A DNA stretch of 37,837 nt, taken from the NCBI GenBank assembly GCA_019638705.1, contig JAHBTI010000029.1, forward strand, positions 1 through 37,837. The letters run 5' to 3'. The notes under the pieces are model-generated. The model had not been told where the DNA came from and did no database searches. It was given only the letters and a program-made list of their open reading frames with translations. Below are positions 1 through 8,209 of this stretch, piece by piece. The DNA comes from Bacteroidota bacterium. GTDB taxonomy: Bacteria; Bacteroidota; Bacteroidia; B-17B0; Aurantibacillaceae. The first letter of the stretch is position 1; each line of letters begins with the position of its first letter. The translations under genes were made by a program, and so were the position numbers.

Positions 1-1155
1 GCCCCCCTGACCGTTATTGCAATCCCACGCTCCCAACACCGATATCGTAGCATCTACCGCGCTCATGGTGTAACTTACCGAAACGGAGCAACCTACCATT
101 AAATCGGTTACGGTTGCCGTAAACACAGTTGGCATGGCAGTATTTACCACCGTAACAATGTTTGATTGGGTTGTTATACTGTTATTCCATTGAAAATCAT
201 TTCCTGTGTTGGTATTGATGTGAAGCGTATCGGAAGTGCCGAGGCAGGCAATAGATTTTGTGCTTACAATTTCGGCAGTTACCTGAGTTACCGATACTAA
301 ATTAACCGCAGAAGAGATTAGGTTTACACAACCATTGTTATCCACCGAAAACACCGAATATGTGCCTATTGATGCTATTGAGGGGTTTGCTATAACAGGA
401 TTTTGCACCGAAGAGGTAAAACTGTTGGGTCCAATCCAAAAATAGTTAGGTCCACCGCCCGAAGCGGTTAAAGCAACGTTTGTGCCTGCGCATACCGAAG
501 GAGATGATATTGATGCCGAAGGCACGGGAAGCCCTCCGTTTGTACAAGAATGAGCAACAAGTTTGACATTATCTATCGCCGGAGGTGAGTTTATAACCGA
601 GCCATCGCTTCTAAACTCAAAAATTATGCGCACCCAATTACCCGCATACCCCGAAGGGAGGTTAAACCCTTGAGGTGTCCACGATGAATACCCCGCATAA
701 TCAGGTCCGAGTTTAATGATGCCGTTAGGTGCAGTACCCGAAGCTGCCAGCTGTGTGTTCCCTACCGGATTAACCGAAGTGGGAGTTAAATACACTCTCA
801 TATAGTCCCAACCGGACTCTGCTACGCAAATAACACTAAAAGATAATACCTCGAGCGTGCTTGTAGGCGGCACAAACACATCTTTGTACAAATGTGTTAC
901 TGAATTATTAGTGTAAACAAAATTAGGAGGGCTACTGGACACATAGGCAGAATTGTTTCCTGAAAAACCCACCGGAGCATTAACGCCTACTATCCAAGAA
1001 CTTGCAGAGTTTGTAACATTCCACCCGTTGGCAACAGGAGTATTTCCCAACTCAAAGCCTCCGTCCTGTGCAGGGTCTATCAAATTTATTTGCGCTGTGG
1101 CAAACGAACTTAGGATTGTTGTTACGGTAAGTAACCTTTTGTATATATTTTTCAT
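1..1155 (-). CDS. Secreted multidomain Ig/PKD-like protein, N-terminal part (3' end beyond window)
   Basis: The minus strand is open from an ATG at 1155-1153 to the window edge (385 codons, no stop), so the C-terminus is missing. The first 22 residues or so (MKNIYKRLLTVTTILSSFAT, then AQ) form a Sec signal peptide. Residues about 25-205 look like a jelly-roll or carbohydrate-binding type domain (VIFEFRSDGS, AIDNVKLV). An Ig-like module beginning SVCAGTNVALTASGGG follows, then a further cysteine-containing module. The stretch FWIGPNSFTSSVQNP closely matches TWAGPNSFTSSVQNP in the sorting-domain protein at 12683-16000, so I infer an extracellular T9SS cargo protein; the sorting domain itself would lie outside the window. 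A -7 box is present about 65 bases upstream. No enzymatic domain is visible. Function unknown. Confidence 0.85.
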   Translation of the reverse strand, partial: MKNIYKRLLTVTTILSSFATAQINLIDPAQDGGFELGNTPVANGWNVTNSASSWIVGVNAPVGFSGNNSAYVSSSPPNFVYTNNSVTHLYKDVFVPPTSTLEVLSFSVICVAESGWDYMRVYLTPTSVNPVGNTQLAASGTAPNGIIKLGPDYAGYSSWTPQGFNLPSGYAGNWVRIIFEFRSDGSVINSPPAIDNVKLVAHSCTNGGLPVPSASISSPSVCAGTNVALTASGGGPNYFWIGPNSFTSSVQNPVIANPSIASIGTYSVFSVDNNGCVNLISSAVNLVSVTQVTAEIVSTKSIACLGTSDTLHINTNTGNDFQWNNSITTQSNIVTVVNTAMPTVFTATVTDLMVGCSVSVSYTMSAVDATISVLGAWDCNNGQGG

Positions 1156-1219
1156 ACTTTTATGTTTTATGTGATTTATTTTTAAGCTTACATTAATATA
1201 TATACTATATATGTGCCAC

Positions 1220-1250
1220 CAAATATAAAGAACCAAAATTACAATTTCAA
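1220..1250 (-). promoter_or_regulatory. Bacteroidota-type promoter for the gene at 1-1155
   Basis: On the minus strand TATATTTG (1227-1220) matches the sigma-ABfr -7 consensus TAnnTTTG. A TTG at 1250-1248 lies 20 bases upstream as a -33 element. The predicted leader is about 60 bases. Confidence 0.6.
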
Positions 1251-1313
1251 GAATTTTAACAAAAAGATTTACAGGAAATTATGGAATATCTGATTTTATA
1301 GAAAAATCACTCA

Positions 1314-2339
1314 TTATTTGTTTTTCAAAACCCCTTTCGGTCTTAACGAATAAATGCGTTCAATAATGTCCACTACTTTCAAGCCTTCCAAAGCGTTGGT
1401 GGTAATTTTATTTTTTCCTGTTAAGGTGTTCACCACGTTTTCAATTACGCTGCTGTGGTTGTTGGCAGAGCCTTTGTATGCGCCGTAATCGTTGGCGGGG
1501 TTTACGGGCGCAAGCTCAGGCATGCTGTAATCTTTCATGTTGCACACTTCAATTTTATCCATGTATTGTCCGCCCACTTTTACGCTGCCTTTGCTGCCCA
1601 CAATGGTTAAAGAGCTTTCCAAGTTTTTGTCCCACACGGCAGTTGAATAATTAATGCAACCCATGCCGCCGTTTACAAAATCAAAACTCACAAAGCCGCT
1701 GTCTTCAAAGGCTGTGGATTGTTGGTGATTGAAGTCCGCAAACTTCGCCTGAATGTTGGTGATGTCGCCAAAGAGCCAATACATAATGTCAATCCAATGA
1801 CTGAACTGCGTAAACAAAGTACCGCCGTCCAAGTTCTGCGTGCCTTTCCAGCCGCCTGCTTTGTAATAACGCTCATCTCTGTTCCAATAGCAATTTAATT
1901 GCACCATGTAAATATCACCGAGTGTTTTATTTTCAATCACCTCTTTCAACCACGCACTTGGCGGTGAGTAGCGGTTTTGCATCACGCAAAAAACAGTTTT
2001 GTGTTGATGCAAGGCTTCGTAAATAATTTTTTCGCAATCGCTTTTGCTCAACGCCATTGGTTTTTCAATCACCACATTTTTGCCTGCCGCCAAGGCTTTC
2101 AAAGCGTGCTCGGCGTGCAATCCGTTTGGTGTACAAACATTTATCACTTCTATTTCGGGGTGGGCTTTTAATAAATCGTCAATGCTTGAATAGAATTTTT
2201 CTTTCAAATCATTTAAACCGATTTTTTCTTTTGCTTGAATGTCGCACACGGCAACTAATTCGCAATTTGAATTTCTGCGAACCATTTCTGCGTGTCGCTG
2301 CCCAATGTGTCCTTGACCGATTATACCGAATTTTATCAT
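1314..2339 (-). CDS. Gfo/Idh/MocA-family NAD(P)-dependent oxidoreductase, possibly WbpB-like
   Basis: A 341-residue protein with an N-terminal Rossmann fold (GxGxxG as GQGHIG at residues 8-13), the family EKP motif at 92-94 with catalytic Lys93, and the second-domain signature GGTLFTQFSHWID with His181 and Asp184. These features define the Gfo/Idh/MocA sugar dehydrogenases. The gene lies directly downstream of a WbpD-like acetyltransferase on the same strand, so a role in oxidising a UDP-N-acetyl-hexosaminuronate (WbpB/WlbA step) is likely but is inferred from context; the sequence is not a close textbook WbpB. I start at the ATG at 2339-2337 (MIKFGIIG). A longer in-frame start at 2375 would translate part of a C-rich repeat (2355-2385) and is unlikely. 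Confidence 0.85.
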   Translation of the reverse strand: MIKFGIIGQGHIGQRHAEMVRRNSNCELVAVCDIQAKEKIGLNDLKEKFYSSIDDLLKAHPEIEVINVCTPNGLHAEHALKALAAGKNVVIEKPMALSKSDCEKIIYEALHQHKTVFCVMQNRYSPPSAWLKEVIENKTLGDIYMVQLNCYWNRDERYYKAGGWKGTQNLDGGTLFTQFSHWIDIMYWLFGDITNIQAKFADFNHQQSTAFEDSGFVSFDFVNGGMGCINYSTAVWDKNLESSLTIVGSKGSVKVGGQYMDKIEVCNMKDYSMPELAPVNPANDYGAYKGSANNHSSVIENVVNTLTGKNKITTNALEGLKVVDIIERIYSLRPKGVLKNK

Positions 2340-2354
2340 AAACTTAAACTTACC

Positions 2355-2385
2355 AGCCCCTCCCAACCTCCCCAAAGGGGAGGAG
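2355..2385 (+). repeat. R1 C-rich palindromic repeat, copy a
   Basis: Begins AGCCCCTCCCAA and continues into the 17-base palindrome CCTCCCCAAAGGGGAGG (2367-2383). It is inverted with respect to copy b at 2445-2477; together they bracket the space between the two sugar genes. Confidence 0.75.
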
Positions 2386-2444
2386 TTTGCGGGACTTAAT
2401 TATTTTTTACTTTTTCAATTATCAATGTTCAATATTGCTTTTCA

Positions 2445-2477
2445 GGTTCTCCCCCTTTGGGGGAGTTAGAGGGGGCT
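2445..2477 (-). repeat. R1 C-rich palindromic repeat, copy b (overlaps the end of the wbpD-like gene)
   Basis: Palindrome CTCCCCCTTTGGGGGAG at 2449-2465, followed by TTAGAGGGGGCT. Read on the minus strand it begins AGCCCCCTCTAACTCC, and it supplies the last three sense codons (Ser-Pro-Leu) and the TAA stop of the acetyltransferase gene. It may double as a transcription-ending hairpin. Confidence 0.75.
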
Positions 2478-3044
2478 TACTCTTCCATTCTCTAATTTAT
2501 ATTCCTGTTTTGTTTCAGGACAAACCGCAATTCCGTCTTTGTCAAATTCCAAGCGGTTTCCAAACTCACTCACCCAACCAATTTGCCGCGCGGGATTTCC
2601 AACTACCAAAGCATAAGCGGGAACAGTTTTAGTTACCACCGCACCTGCGCCAATAAAAGCGTATTCACCGATGTCATGTCCGCATACGATGGTTGCATTT
2701 GCGCCGATGCTTGCGCCTTTGCCAACGTGCGTTTTGGCGTATTCGTGTTTGCGGTTTACTGCGCTGCGTGGATTAATCACATTGGTAAACACCATGGAAG
2801 GACCAAGAAAAACATCGTCATCACAAGTAACGCCCGTATAAATGGAAACGTTGTTTTGCACTTTCACGTTTTTACCCAACACCACATCGGGCGACACCAC
2901 TACGTTTTGACCGATGTTGCAATTTTCGCCCAATTTGCAGTTTGGCATAATGTGCGAGAAATGCCAGATTTTTGTGCCTTTGCCGATGTCGCAGCCTTCG
3001 TCAATAATGGCTGTTGGGTGCGCGAAGTAATGTTTGTCGCTCAT
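2466..3044 (-). CDS. wbpD: WbpD/WlbB-like left-handed beta-helix N-acetyltransferase
   Basis: A 192-residue hexapeptide-repeat (LbetaH) acyltransferase. The repeats run from about residue 8 to 150, with the family segments [35 protein letters not shown] and [10 protein letters not shown]. Length and the C-terminal tail after the helix fit WbpD/WlbB, which acetylates the 3-amino group of UDP-2-acetamido-3-amino-2,3-dideoxy-glucuronate on the way to diacetamido uronic acids of O-antigen-type glycans. It is first in a two-gene unit with the Gfo/Idh/MocA dehydrogenase downstream. The final three residues and stop lie inside an R1 repeat, so the original C-terminus may have been replaced. Substrate is inferred; family assignment is firm. 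Confidence 0.82.
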   Translation of the reverse strand: MSDKHYFAHPTAIIDEGCDIGKGTKIWHFSHIMPNCKLGENCNIGQNVVVSPDVVLGKNVKVQNNVSIYTGVTCDDDVFLGPSMVFTNVINPRSAVNRKHEYAKTHVGKGASIGANATIVCGHDIGEYAFIGAGAVVTKTVPAYALVVGNPARQIGWVSEFGNRLEFDKDGIAVCPETKQEYKLENGRVSPL

Positions 3045-3056
3045 AATTCAGAGGCA

Positions 3057-3064
3057 CAAAAATA
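3057..3064 (-). promoter_or_regulatory. -7 box for the wbpD-like gene
   Basis: TATTTTTG on the minus strand matches TAnnTTTG and ends 12 bases before the ATG at 3044, which predicts a leader of only a few bases. No clear -33 TTG at the usual distance. Confidence 0.5.
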
Positions 3065-3184
3065 ACAAAAGAAACGGCTTATTTTTAAAGTAATTTGATA
3101 CGAAGCAACTGCCTAAAAACACAAGCGAGTTTTTTTATTCCCACATCACAATTTTCTGCCTAACTTGCGGGTAAATTTTAAAAC

Positions 3185-4519
3185 ATGATGCCACATTTAT
3201 TTTCCGACTTTAAACCAAGCAGCGCAAGCGATTGGAAAAATCAAATCATTAAAGATTTGAAAGGTGAAGCCTATGAAAGCCTTGTGTGGCATAACGAAAA
3301 TGGTTTTGACATTGAGCCTTTTTATACGCAGGAAAATTTAAAACACAGTTACGAGCCTGCCTTTACGCACAGCAATTGGGAAATTTGCGTGAATGCAAAA
3401 TATAAAGATGAAAAACATTTAAACGCACATGTGTTGCAAAGCCTTGACGGCGGCGCAAGTGCCATTGCCGTAAACTGCCACAATTTAGATTTGGATAAAG
3501 CTTTGCAAGATGTGGAATTGGAATTTATACAATCTACTTTTTATGTGTGCGACGAAAAAAACGCCATAGCTCTCAAAAATTATTTTTTGGAAAACGAATA
3601 CGAACCCAACGACATAAAGGCTTCTTTGTTTATTGAAAAATTTCATTCGCAACATGATTTTGAGACATGGAAAAAAATCGCGCCTCATTTCAGCTCCTTT
3701 CATAATATAAAAACGGTTGCGGTAAACGTTTTGCCGTATCACAACTTAAATTGTTATGCGTATTACGAAGTGGCGATAATTTTTTCTGCCTTAGTTGAAT
3801 ACTTAGAATTTTTTGCACAAGAAAAAAAATTCCCCGAACAGGATTTTGTGATTAAAACAGGCGTAAGCTCCGATTACTTTTTGCAAATTGCCAAACTCCG
3901 TGCCATTCGCAGGATTTGGAACGTTTTGAAAAAAGAATACAACATCGCTAACAATCTTTACATCATTGCCGAAACAAGTTTAACCAACAAAACTGTTTCA
4001 GATAATTACAATAATTTGTTGCGCAGCACCGTAGAAGCTATGGCTGCCGTGGCGGGCGGTTGCAACGAATTAATTGTTACGGAATTTGACGCGCTCTTTC
4101 CCGTAAACACAAAATTGTCGGAGCGTATGGCAATTAACCAACAGCTCATTTTAAAAGACGAAAGTTACTTGGACAAATTTGCCGATGTGAGTTGCGGCTC
4201 GTATTACATTGAAAGCATTACCGATGCTATTGCCGAAAAAGCGTTGGAAACATTCAAAGGTTTTGAAAAGAAAGGCGGTTATTTTACTTGCGAAGAAAAA
4301 AATATTTTCAAAAAAGAAATTGCCGAACAAGCTCAGCAACGCGCAGAAGCCCTGAATTCGCAAAAACAAATTTTCATCGGCGTAAACAAATTTAAAAACG
4401 AAAAGGAAAAAATTTCTTTGTCAGATACAGACATTGAGCGATTGAAAAAAATGCACATCAACAACCCCGTTTTAAATTTTGAACTTGAAAAAGGTAATAT
4501 CAAACAAAACATTTCATAA
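3185..4519 (+). CDS. mutA: Methylmalonyl-CoA mutase small (beta) subunit
   Basis: A 444-residue protein beginning MMPHLFSDFKP, with the typical MutA N-terminus (W-x-x-x-I-x-K-D-L-K-G) and a TIM-barrel-like mutase domain. Motifs include KTGVSSDYFLQIAKLRAIR, AMAAVAGGCNELIVTEFD, and a short Ile-Gly-Val-Asn-Lys-(Phe/Tyr) segment near the end. It lacks the C-terminal B12-binding DxHxxG domain, as is usual for short Bacteroidota beta subunits; it stabilises MutB and is not catalytic. MutAB interconverts succinyl-CoA and (R)-methylmalonyl-CoA in propionate metabolism. MutB is encoded on the same strand 660 bases downstream, but a convergent toxin-antitoxin pair sits between them. Tandem ATGs at 3185 and 3188 are both possible starts. 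Confidence 0.93.
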   Translation: MMPHLFSDFKPSSASDWKNQIIKDLKGEAYESLVWHNENGFDIEPFYTQENLKHSYEPAFTHSNWEICVNAKYKDEKHLNAHVLQSLDGGASAIAVNCHNLDLDKALQDVELEFIQSTFYVCDEKNAIALKNYFLENEYEPNDIKASLFIEKFHSQHDFETWKKIAPHFSSFHNIKTVAVNVLPYHNLNCYAYYEVAIIFSALVEYLEFFAQEKKFPEQDFVIKTGVSSDYFLQIAKLRAIRRIWNVLKKEYNIANNLYIIAETSLTNKTVSDNYNNLLRSTVEAMAAVAGGCNELIVTEFDALFPVNTKLSERMAINQQLILKDESYLDKFADVSCGSYYIESITDAIAEKALETFKGFEKKGGYFTCEEKNIFKKEIAEQAQQRAEALNSQKQIFIGVNKFKNEKEKISLSDTDIERLKKMHINNPVLNFELEKGNIKQNIS

Positions 4520-4547
4520 ACGTAGCGTTCATTCTGCAAATTCGTTT

Positions 4548-4847
4548 TTAATCAAGTTTATTTAGGGGGCTATCTTCCGAAGCATGATAAACAGCCTTTA
4601 CAATTACTAAATTGTTGTGAATGTTATAATGAATTAAATACGGAAAAGTTTTTGTCATAACCACACGAACATCATCGTATCGTATTTGATACAAATAGGG
4701 GTTTTGCCTAATTCGTTTTATCACATTTTTAAAAGAAACAACAAAACGTTTTCCAAGATTATGATTGATGTCGCTGTATGTTTTACGAGCCTGTCTAAAA
4801 TCGGTTTTGGCTTCGTTTAAAATCAAAACCTTATAAGTCATTTTCAA
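4548..4847 (-). CDS. RelE/ParE-family toxin of a type II TA module
   Basis: A 99-residue basic protein with the ParE/RelE pattern: N-terminal beta strand (YKVLILNEAKTDFRQA), two helices ending in VIKRIRQNPYLYQ, then antiparallel strands (VRVVMTKTFPYLIHYNI, LVIVKAVYHASEDSP). The pattern F-P-Y-x-I-x-Y followed by V-x-x-V-x-H is the family signature. The family inhibits growth by ribosome-dependent mRNA cleavage or by gyrase inhibition; which applies here cannot be read. It is the second gene of a two-gene operon, overlapping the antitoxin by 17 bases, and is convergent with mutA. A second in-frame ATG lies two codons downstream (4841). Confidence 0.85.
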   Translation of the reverse strand: MKMTYKVLILNEAKTDFRQARKTYSDINHNLGKRFVVSFKNVIKRIRQNPYLYQIRYDDVRVVMTKTFPYLIHYNIHNNLVIVKAVYHASEDSPLNKLD

Positions 4848-5064
4848 ACTCTGCTAAAAACGTATCAATATCGCTTGCACTTTCAGGGTTTTTAAGATAA
4901 GATTCGGTGCGCTCGCGCACTTCATCAATTTGCCACTGTGGAATTTCGTACTGTTTTGAAGTGGGAAGTATAATTATTTCCACATCTTCGGCAGTAAAAT
5001 CATTTGGCAACACAATATTGAGCTGATGATTTTTTATTTTAGCAAATTGACGAATGGCTTGCAT
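4831..5064 (-). CDS. Antitoxin partner of the 4548-4847 toxin
   Basis: A 77-residue acidic protein. The N-terminal half (KNHQLNIVLPNDF, VEIIILP) resembles a small beta-rich DNA-binding/AbrB-like module. The C-terminal half carries the addiction-module segment IPQWQIDEVRERTESYLKNP and a very acidic tail (DIDTFLAEFENDL) suited to neutralising a basic toxin. It is transcribed first and overlaps the toxin start, the standard layout for type II modules. A -7 box is present at 5094-5087. Autoregulation is likely from family behaviour. Confidence 0.78.
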   Translation of the reverse strand: MQAIRQFAKIKNHQLNIVLPNDFTAEDVEIIILPTSKQYEIPQWQIDEVRERTESYLKNPESASDIDTFLAEFENDL

Positions 5065-5086
5065 ATTCTTCTTTTTTTAATTCCTA

Positions 5087-5094
5087 CAAATTTA
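5087..5094 (-). promoter_or_regulatory. -7 box for the antitoxin-toxin operon
   Basis: TAAATTTG on the minus strand, a full match to TAnnTTTG, 22 bases before the antitoxin ATG. It is divergent from the mutB -7 box, with 38 bases between the two. Confidence 0.55.
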
Positions 5095-5132
5095 CAAATT
5101 ATCTATTCGTTTCCATGTCTTTGGTTTTAGTT

Positions 5133-5140
5133 TACTTTTG
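5133..5140 (+). promoter_or_regulatory. -7 box for mutB
   Basis: TACTTTTG matches TAnnTTTG, 40 bases before the mutB ATG, with a partial -33 (TTC) 19 bases upstream. It implies that mutB has its own promoter and need not be read through from mutA. Confidence 0.55.
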
Positions 5141-5180
5141 TATCAAAAATTGCATATCATTGCCTTAAAATATTTCACCC

Positions 5181-7313
5181 ATGCGTAAAGATTTTTCCAA
5201 AATAAAATATTCAGGAAGTTCGCAAGCAAAAACTTCAAACTCAAAACCTGAAACTTTTTTAACCGCCGAGCAAATTGAAATTGCTTCAAATTATAATTCT
5301 GCCGACGTAAAAAAATTAGAACACTTAACTTTTGCCGCAGGTTTGCCGCCATTTTTGCGCGGACCATACAGCAGCATGTATGTTAAAAGCCCTTGGACTA
5401 TTCGTCAATACGCGGGTTTCAGCACGGCAGAAGACAGCAACGCATTTTACAGAAGAAACCTCGCGGCAGGACAAAAAGGTTTATCCGTTGCGTTTGATTT
5501 GGCAACTCATCGCGGCTACGACAGCGATAACGCCCGTGTAGAAGGCGATGTAGGAAAAGCAGGTGTTGCCATTGACAGCATTTTGGACATGAAAATTTTG
5601 TTTGACGAAATTCCTTTAGACCAAATGAGCGTGTCTATGACCATGAACGGCGCGGTGTTGCCGATACTCGCGTTTTACATTGTAGCTGCAAAAGAGCAAG
5701 GCGTGAGCATGGAAAAATTATCGGGCACAATTCAAAACGATATTTTAAAAGAGTTCATGGTGCGCAACACTTACATTTATCCGCCTGCGCCAAGCATGAA
5801 AATTATTGCCGATATTTTTGAATTTACTTCCAAAAATATGCCCAAGTTCAATTCCATTTCTATTAGCGGCTATCACATGCAGGAAGCGGGCGCAACGGCT
5901 GACATTGAATTGGCATACACTCTCGCGGACGGTTTGGAATATTTGCGTACAGGAATTAAAGCGGGTTTAGACATTGATACCTTTGCGCCGCGACTTTCTT
6001 TCTTTTGGGCAATCGGCATGAACCATTTTATGGAAATTGCCAAAATGCGTGCAGGGCGAATGTTGTGGGCAAAATTGGTAAAACAATTTAATCCGAAAAA
6101 CCCGAAATCGCTCGCCTTGCGTACACATTGCCAAACCAGCGGTTGGAGCTTAACGGAACAAGACCCTTTTAATAATGTAACTCGTACTTGTGTGGAAGCA
6201 CTCGCCGCAGCTATGGGACACACACAAAGTTTACACACCAACGCTTTGGACGAAGCCATTGCTTTGCCTACGGATTTTAGCGCACGCATTGCCCGCAACA
6301 CGCAATTGGTTTTGCAAAATGAAACCAACATTACCAAAGTTGTTGACCCTTGGGGCGGAAGTTATCACGTTGAAAAATTAACCAATGATATTGCTCATCG
6401 CGCATGGACATTAATTGAAGAAATTGAAAAACTCGGCGGTATGGCAAAAGCCATTGAAACAGGCATTCCTAAAATGCGCATTGAAGAAGCCGCAGCCCGC
6501 AAACAAGCCCGCATTGACGGAGGCGAAGATATTATCGTTGGCGTAAACCGTTATCAAGTGGAAGACGAAACGCCAATGGAGATTTTAGATGTTGATAATA
6601 CCAAAGTTCGCAAACAGCAAATTGAACGTTTGAAAAAACTGAAAGCAGAACGCGACAACAAAAAAGTTGAAATTTGTTTGAATGCTTTAACCGAAGCGAC
6701 AAAAAGCGGTAAAGGAAATCTTTTGGAATTAGCCGTAAATGCCGCCGAAGCACGTTGCACTTTGGGAGAAATTTCTTCCGCCTTGGAAAAAGTTTACGGA
6801 CGCTACAAAGCGCAAATAAAATCAATAGCAGGAGTTTACAGCAAAGAAATTAAAATGGATAAAGATTTTTCAAAAGCGCGTGAATTGGCAGACAAGTTTG
6901 CAGAATTAGACGGTCGCCGCCCGCGCATTATGGTTGCAAAAATGGGACAAGACGGACACGACCGCGGCGCAAAAGTTATTGCCACCGCTTTTGCCGATTT
7001 AGGTTTTGACGTGGACATTGGTCCTTTATTTCAAACGCCGCACGAAGCCGCCAAACAAGCAGTAGAAAACGACGTTCACATTCTCGGCATTTCAAGCCTC
7101 GCAGCAGGACACAAAACTTTAGTGCCGCAAGTCATCGCCGAGCTCAAAAAATTCGGGCGCGATGATATTATGATTGTGGCGGGCGGCGTTATTCCGCAAC
7201 AGGATTATGATTTTCTGTTTAAAGCGGGCGTATCTTTTGTGTTTGGTCCCGGTACGGTAATTAGTAAAAGTGCGATTGAAATTTTGGAGAAATTAATTGC
7301 TGCAAATAAGTAA
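5181..7313 (+). CDS. mutB: Methylmalonyl-CoA mutase large (alpha) subunit
   Basis: A 710-residue complete catalytic subunit. The TIM barrel contains RGPYSSMY (about 60-67), [15 protein letters not shown], the active-site Tyr231-His232 ([10 protein letters not shown]), and [10 protein letters not shown]. The C-terminal Rossmann-type B12-binding domain has the DxHxxG motif as DGHDRG (591-596), where His593 is the lower cobalt ligand. It catalyses succinyl-CoA to (R)-methylmalonyl-CoA together with MutA. The N-terminal linker (about residues 13-27, [12 protein letters not shown]) is encoded by DNA resembling the low-complexity R3 repeat seen elsewhere. The gene is bracketed by two unrelated TA modules, one on each side. 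Confidence 0.97.
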   Translation: MRKDFSKIKYSGSSQAKTSNSKPETFLTAEQIEIASNYNSADVKKLEHLTFAAGLPPFLRGPYSSMYVKSPWTIRQYAGFSTAEDSNAFYRRNLAAGQKGLSVAFDLATHRGYDSDNARVEGDVGKAGVAIDSILDMKILFDEIPLDQMSVSMTMNGAVLPILAFYIVAAKEQGVSMEKLSGTIQNDILKEFMVRNTYIYPPAPSMKIIADIFEFTSKNMPKFNSISISGYHMQEAGATADIELAYTLADGLEYLRTGIKAGLDIDTFAPRLSFFWAIGMNHFMEIAKMRAGRMLWAKLVKQFNPKNPKSLALRTHCQTSGWSLTEQDPFNNVTRTCVEALAAAMGHTQSLHTNALDEAIALPTDFSARIARNTQLVLQNETNITKVVDPWGGSYHVEKLTNDIAHRAWTLIEEIEKLGGMAKAIETGIPKMRIEEAAARKQARIDGGEDIIVGVNRYQVEDETPMEILDVDNTKVRKQQIERLKKLKAERDNKKVEICLNALTEATKSGKGNLLELAVNAAEARCTLGEISSALEKVYGRYKAQIKSIAGVYSKEIKMDKDFSKARELADKFAELDGRRPRIMVAKMGQDGHDRGAKVIATAFADLGFDVDIGPLFQTPHEAAKQAVENDVHILGISSLAAGHKTLVPQVIAELKKFGRDDIMIVAGGVIPQQDYDFLFKAGVSFVFGPGTVISKSAIEILEKLIAANK
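5219..5258 (+). repeat. R3 low-complexity repeat inside the mutB 5' end
   Basis: A run of AAAACTTCAAACTCAAAACC type inserted in frame between the mutB start and the conserved barrel. It resembles stretches at 8163-8207, 12760-12812, 19726-19790 and 30945-31057. Imperfect, so family membership is tentative. Confidence 0.4.
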
Positions 7314-7318
7314 CTTTG
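7311..7318 (+). promoter_or_regulatory. -7 box for the second TA operon, overlapping the mutB stop
   Basis: TAACTTTG matches TAnnTTTG. Its first three bases are the mutB TAA stop codon. It lies 17 bases before the antitoxin ATG. Confidence 0.5.
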
Positions 7319-7335
7319 TATAAAAGAAAAATCAA

Positions 7336-7542
7336 ATGAAAATTGTATTAGAAATAAAAGACAGTAAGGCTGATTTTGTAATGGAGTTATTGAAAAATTT
7401 GTCTTTTGTAAAAACTCGTCCGCTTGTTAGCAAGAAAAATAAAATTGCAGAAGACTTGGAAGAAGCTATACATGAAGTAAATCTTGCAAAGCAGGGAAAA
7501 ATAAAATTGAAAACCGCTCAAGAATTATTAGATGAGTTATAG
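7336..7542 (+). CDS. Small antitoxin of the second type II TA module
   Basis: A 68-residue charged protein (MKIVLEIKDSKADFVMELLK) with a short N-terminal strand, a helix, and a C-terminal amphipathic region rich in Lys and Glu (IAEDLEEAIHEVNLAKQGK, then AQELLDEL). This is the usual size and layout of Bacteroidota antitoxins paired with RelE toxins. Its last 11 bases overlap the toxin gene. It has no similarity by eye to the antitoxin at 4831-5064, so the two modules are independent. Antitoxin role is inferred mainly from pairing. Confidence 0.72.
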   Translation: MKIVLEIKDSKADFVMELLKNLSFVKTRPLVSKKNKIAEDLEEAIHEVNLAKQGKIKLKTAQELLDEL

Positions 7543-7861
7543 CATTGAAGTATCAGGACGTTTTCAAAAAGAGTTGAAACGCCTTGTTAAAAAATACGCT
7601 TCTCTTAAAGGCGAATATGCTGACTTGCTTATCTTGCTTGTCGGTGAGCCACAACAAGGAACTCCAATTGGGCATAATTGCTATAAAATAAGACTTTCTG
7701 TTGCTTCTAAAGGCAAAGGAAAATCGGGTGGAGTTAGAATTATCACTCATATTTTTGTTTCAGGAAGAAAAATTTACTTGCTTTCTATCTACGACAAATC
7801 CGAAAGAGAAAACATTAGTGATAAAGAATTAAACGAGCGATTAAAAAATATCATGCCGTAA
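7532..7861 (+). CDS. RelE/ParE-superfamily toxin of the second TA module
   Basis: A 109-residue basic protein: IEVSGRFQKELKRLVKKYASL at the N-terminus, NCYKIRLSVASKGKGKSGGVRIITHIF in the core, and a Y-L-L-S-I-Y-D-K-S-E strand near the end. The K-I-R...G-K-S-G-G-x-R-x-I...Y pattern is that of RelE-like toxins. It overlaps its antitoxin by 11 bases and stops at TAA 7859-7861. It differs in length and motifs from the ParE-like toxin upstream of mutB. Probable mRNA interferase by family. Confidence 0.83.
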   Translation: MSYSIEVSGRFQKELKRLVKKYASLKGEYADLLILLVGEPQQGTPIGHNCYKIRLSVASKGKGKSGGVRIITHIFVSGRKIYLLSIYDKSERENISDKELNERLKNIMP

Positions 7862-7870
7862 AACGCTCTT

Positions 7871-7878
7871 TAATTTTG
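7871..7878 (+). promoter_or_regulatory. -7 box at the start of the DUF3820 gene
   Basis: TAATTTTG matches TAnnTTTG. Its last three bases are the TTG that could be read as the start codon of the next gene. If this is the promoter, translation must begin further downstream. Confidence 0.4.
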
Positions 7879-8106
7879 CAAACCCTCAACCCTCAAATAT
7901 TACTCGAACTCATCAACTCCACCATGCCTTTTGGTAAATACAAAGGCACACCGTATTACAAATTACCTGTAAGTTATTTGGAATGGTTTTTGCGCAAAGG
8001 CGGTTTCCCACAAGGAAAAGTTGGTATGCTGCTTTCCACCATTTATGAAATTAAACTTAATGGTTTGGAATTTTTATTGGAGAATATCAAAGAGCAGCAG
8101 AAATGA
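7876..8106 (+). CDS. DUF3820-family protein
   Basis: A short protein (76 residues from TTG 7876, 60 from ATG 7924) with the family signature MPFGKYKGTPYYKLP-x-x-Y-L-E-W-F and a hydrophobic C-terminal helix. The segment before it (NPQILLELINST) is the conserved N-terminus of this family, which favours the longer form, but the TTG overlaps a -7 promoter motif, so the true start is unresolved. Family function is unknown. It follows the TA toxin by 14 bases and precedes htpG. Confidence 0.8.
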   Translation: MQTLNPQILLELINSTMPFGKYKGTPYYKLPVSYLEWFLRKGGFPQGKVGMLLSTIYEIKLNGLEFLLENIKEQQK

Positions 8107-8122
8107 TTTTTTTCTTGCCAAA

Positions 8123-8153
8123 TTGTCATTCCAACCCCCATTGGTATTATTTT
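8123..8153 (+). promoter_or_regulatory. htpG promoter
   Basis: TATTTTTG (8146-8153) matches the -7 consensus, and a TTG at 8123-8125 lies 20 bases upstream as -33. No CIRCE inverted repeat is seen. The 56-base leader includes an R3-like low-complexity stretch (8163-8207). Confidence 0.55.
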
Positions 8154-8162
8154 TGCCGTTCC

Positions 8163-8207
8163 TCAAACACAAAACTTTCAACTATAAACTTTAAACATTC
8201 AACTTAA
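8163..8207 (+). repeat. R3 low-complexity repeat upstream of htpG
   Basis: A stretch of CAAAACTTTCAACTATAAAC type with recurring TTCAACT/TAAACTT units, resembling runs inside mutB, the cytochrome gene and a SPOR gene. Confidence 0.4.
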
Positions 8208-8209
8208 TT

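Noticed and set aside
953..1174. 73-codon plus-strand frame near the left edge
   Set aside because: It is opposite the signal peptide and first domain of the partial minus-strand gene 1-1155.
3185..4519. MutA as a truncated gene broken by the TA insertion
   Set aside because: The protein ends normally for the short Bacteroidota beta-subunit type and the mutase fold is complete; the missing B12 domain is a family feature.
8107..8209. Heat-shock operator (CIRCE) upstream of htpG
   Set aside because: No TTAGCACTC-N9-GAGTGCTAA inverted repeat is present; only a -33/-7 pair and an R3-like run.
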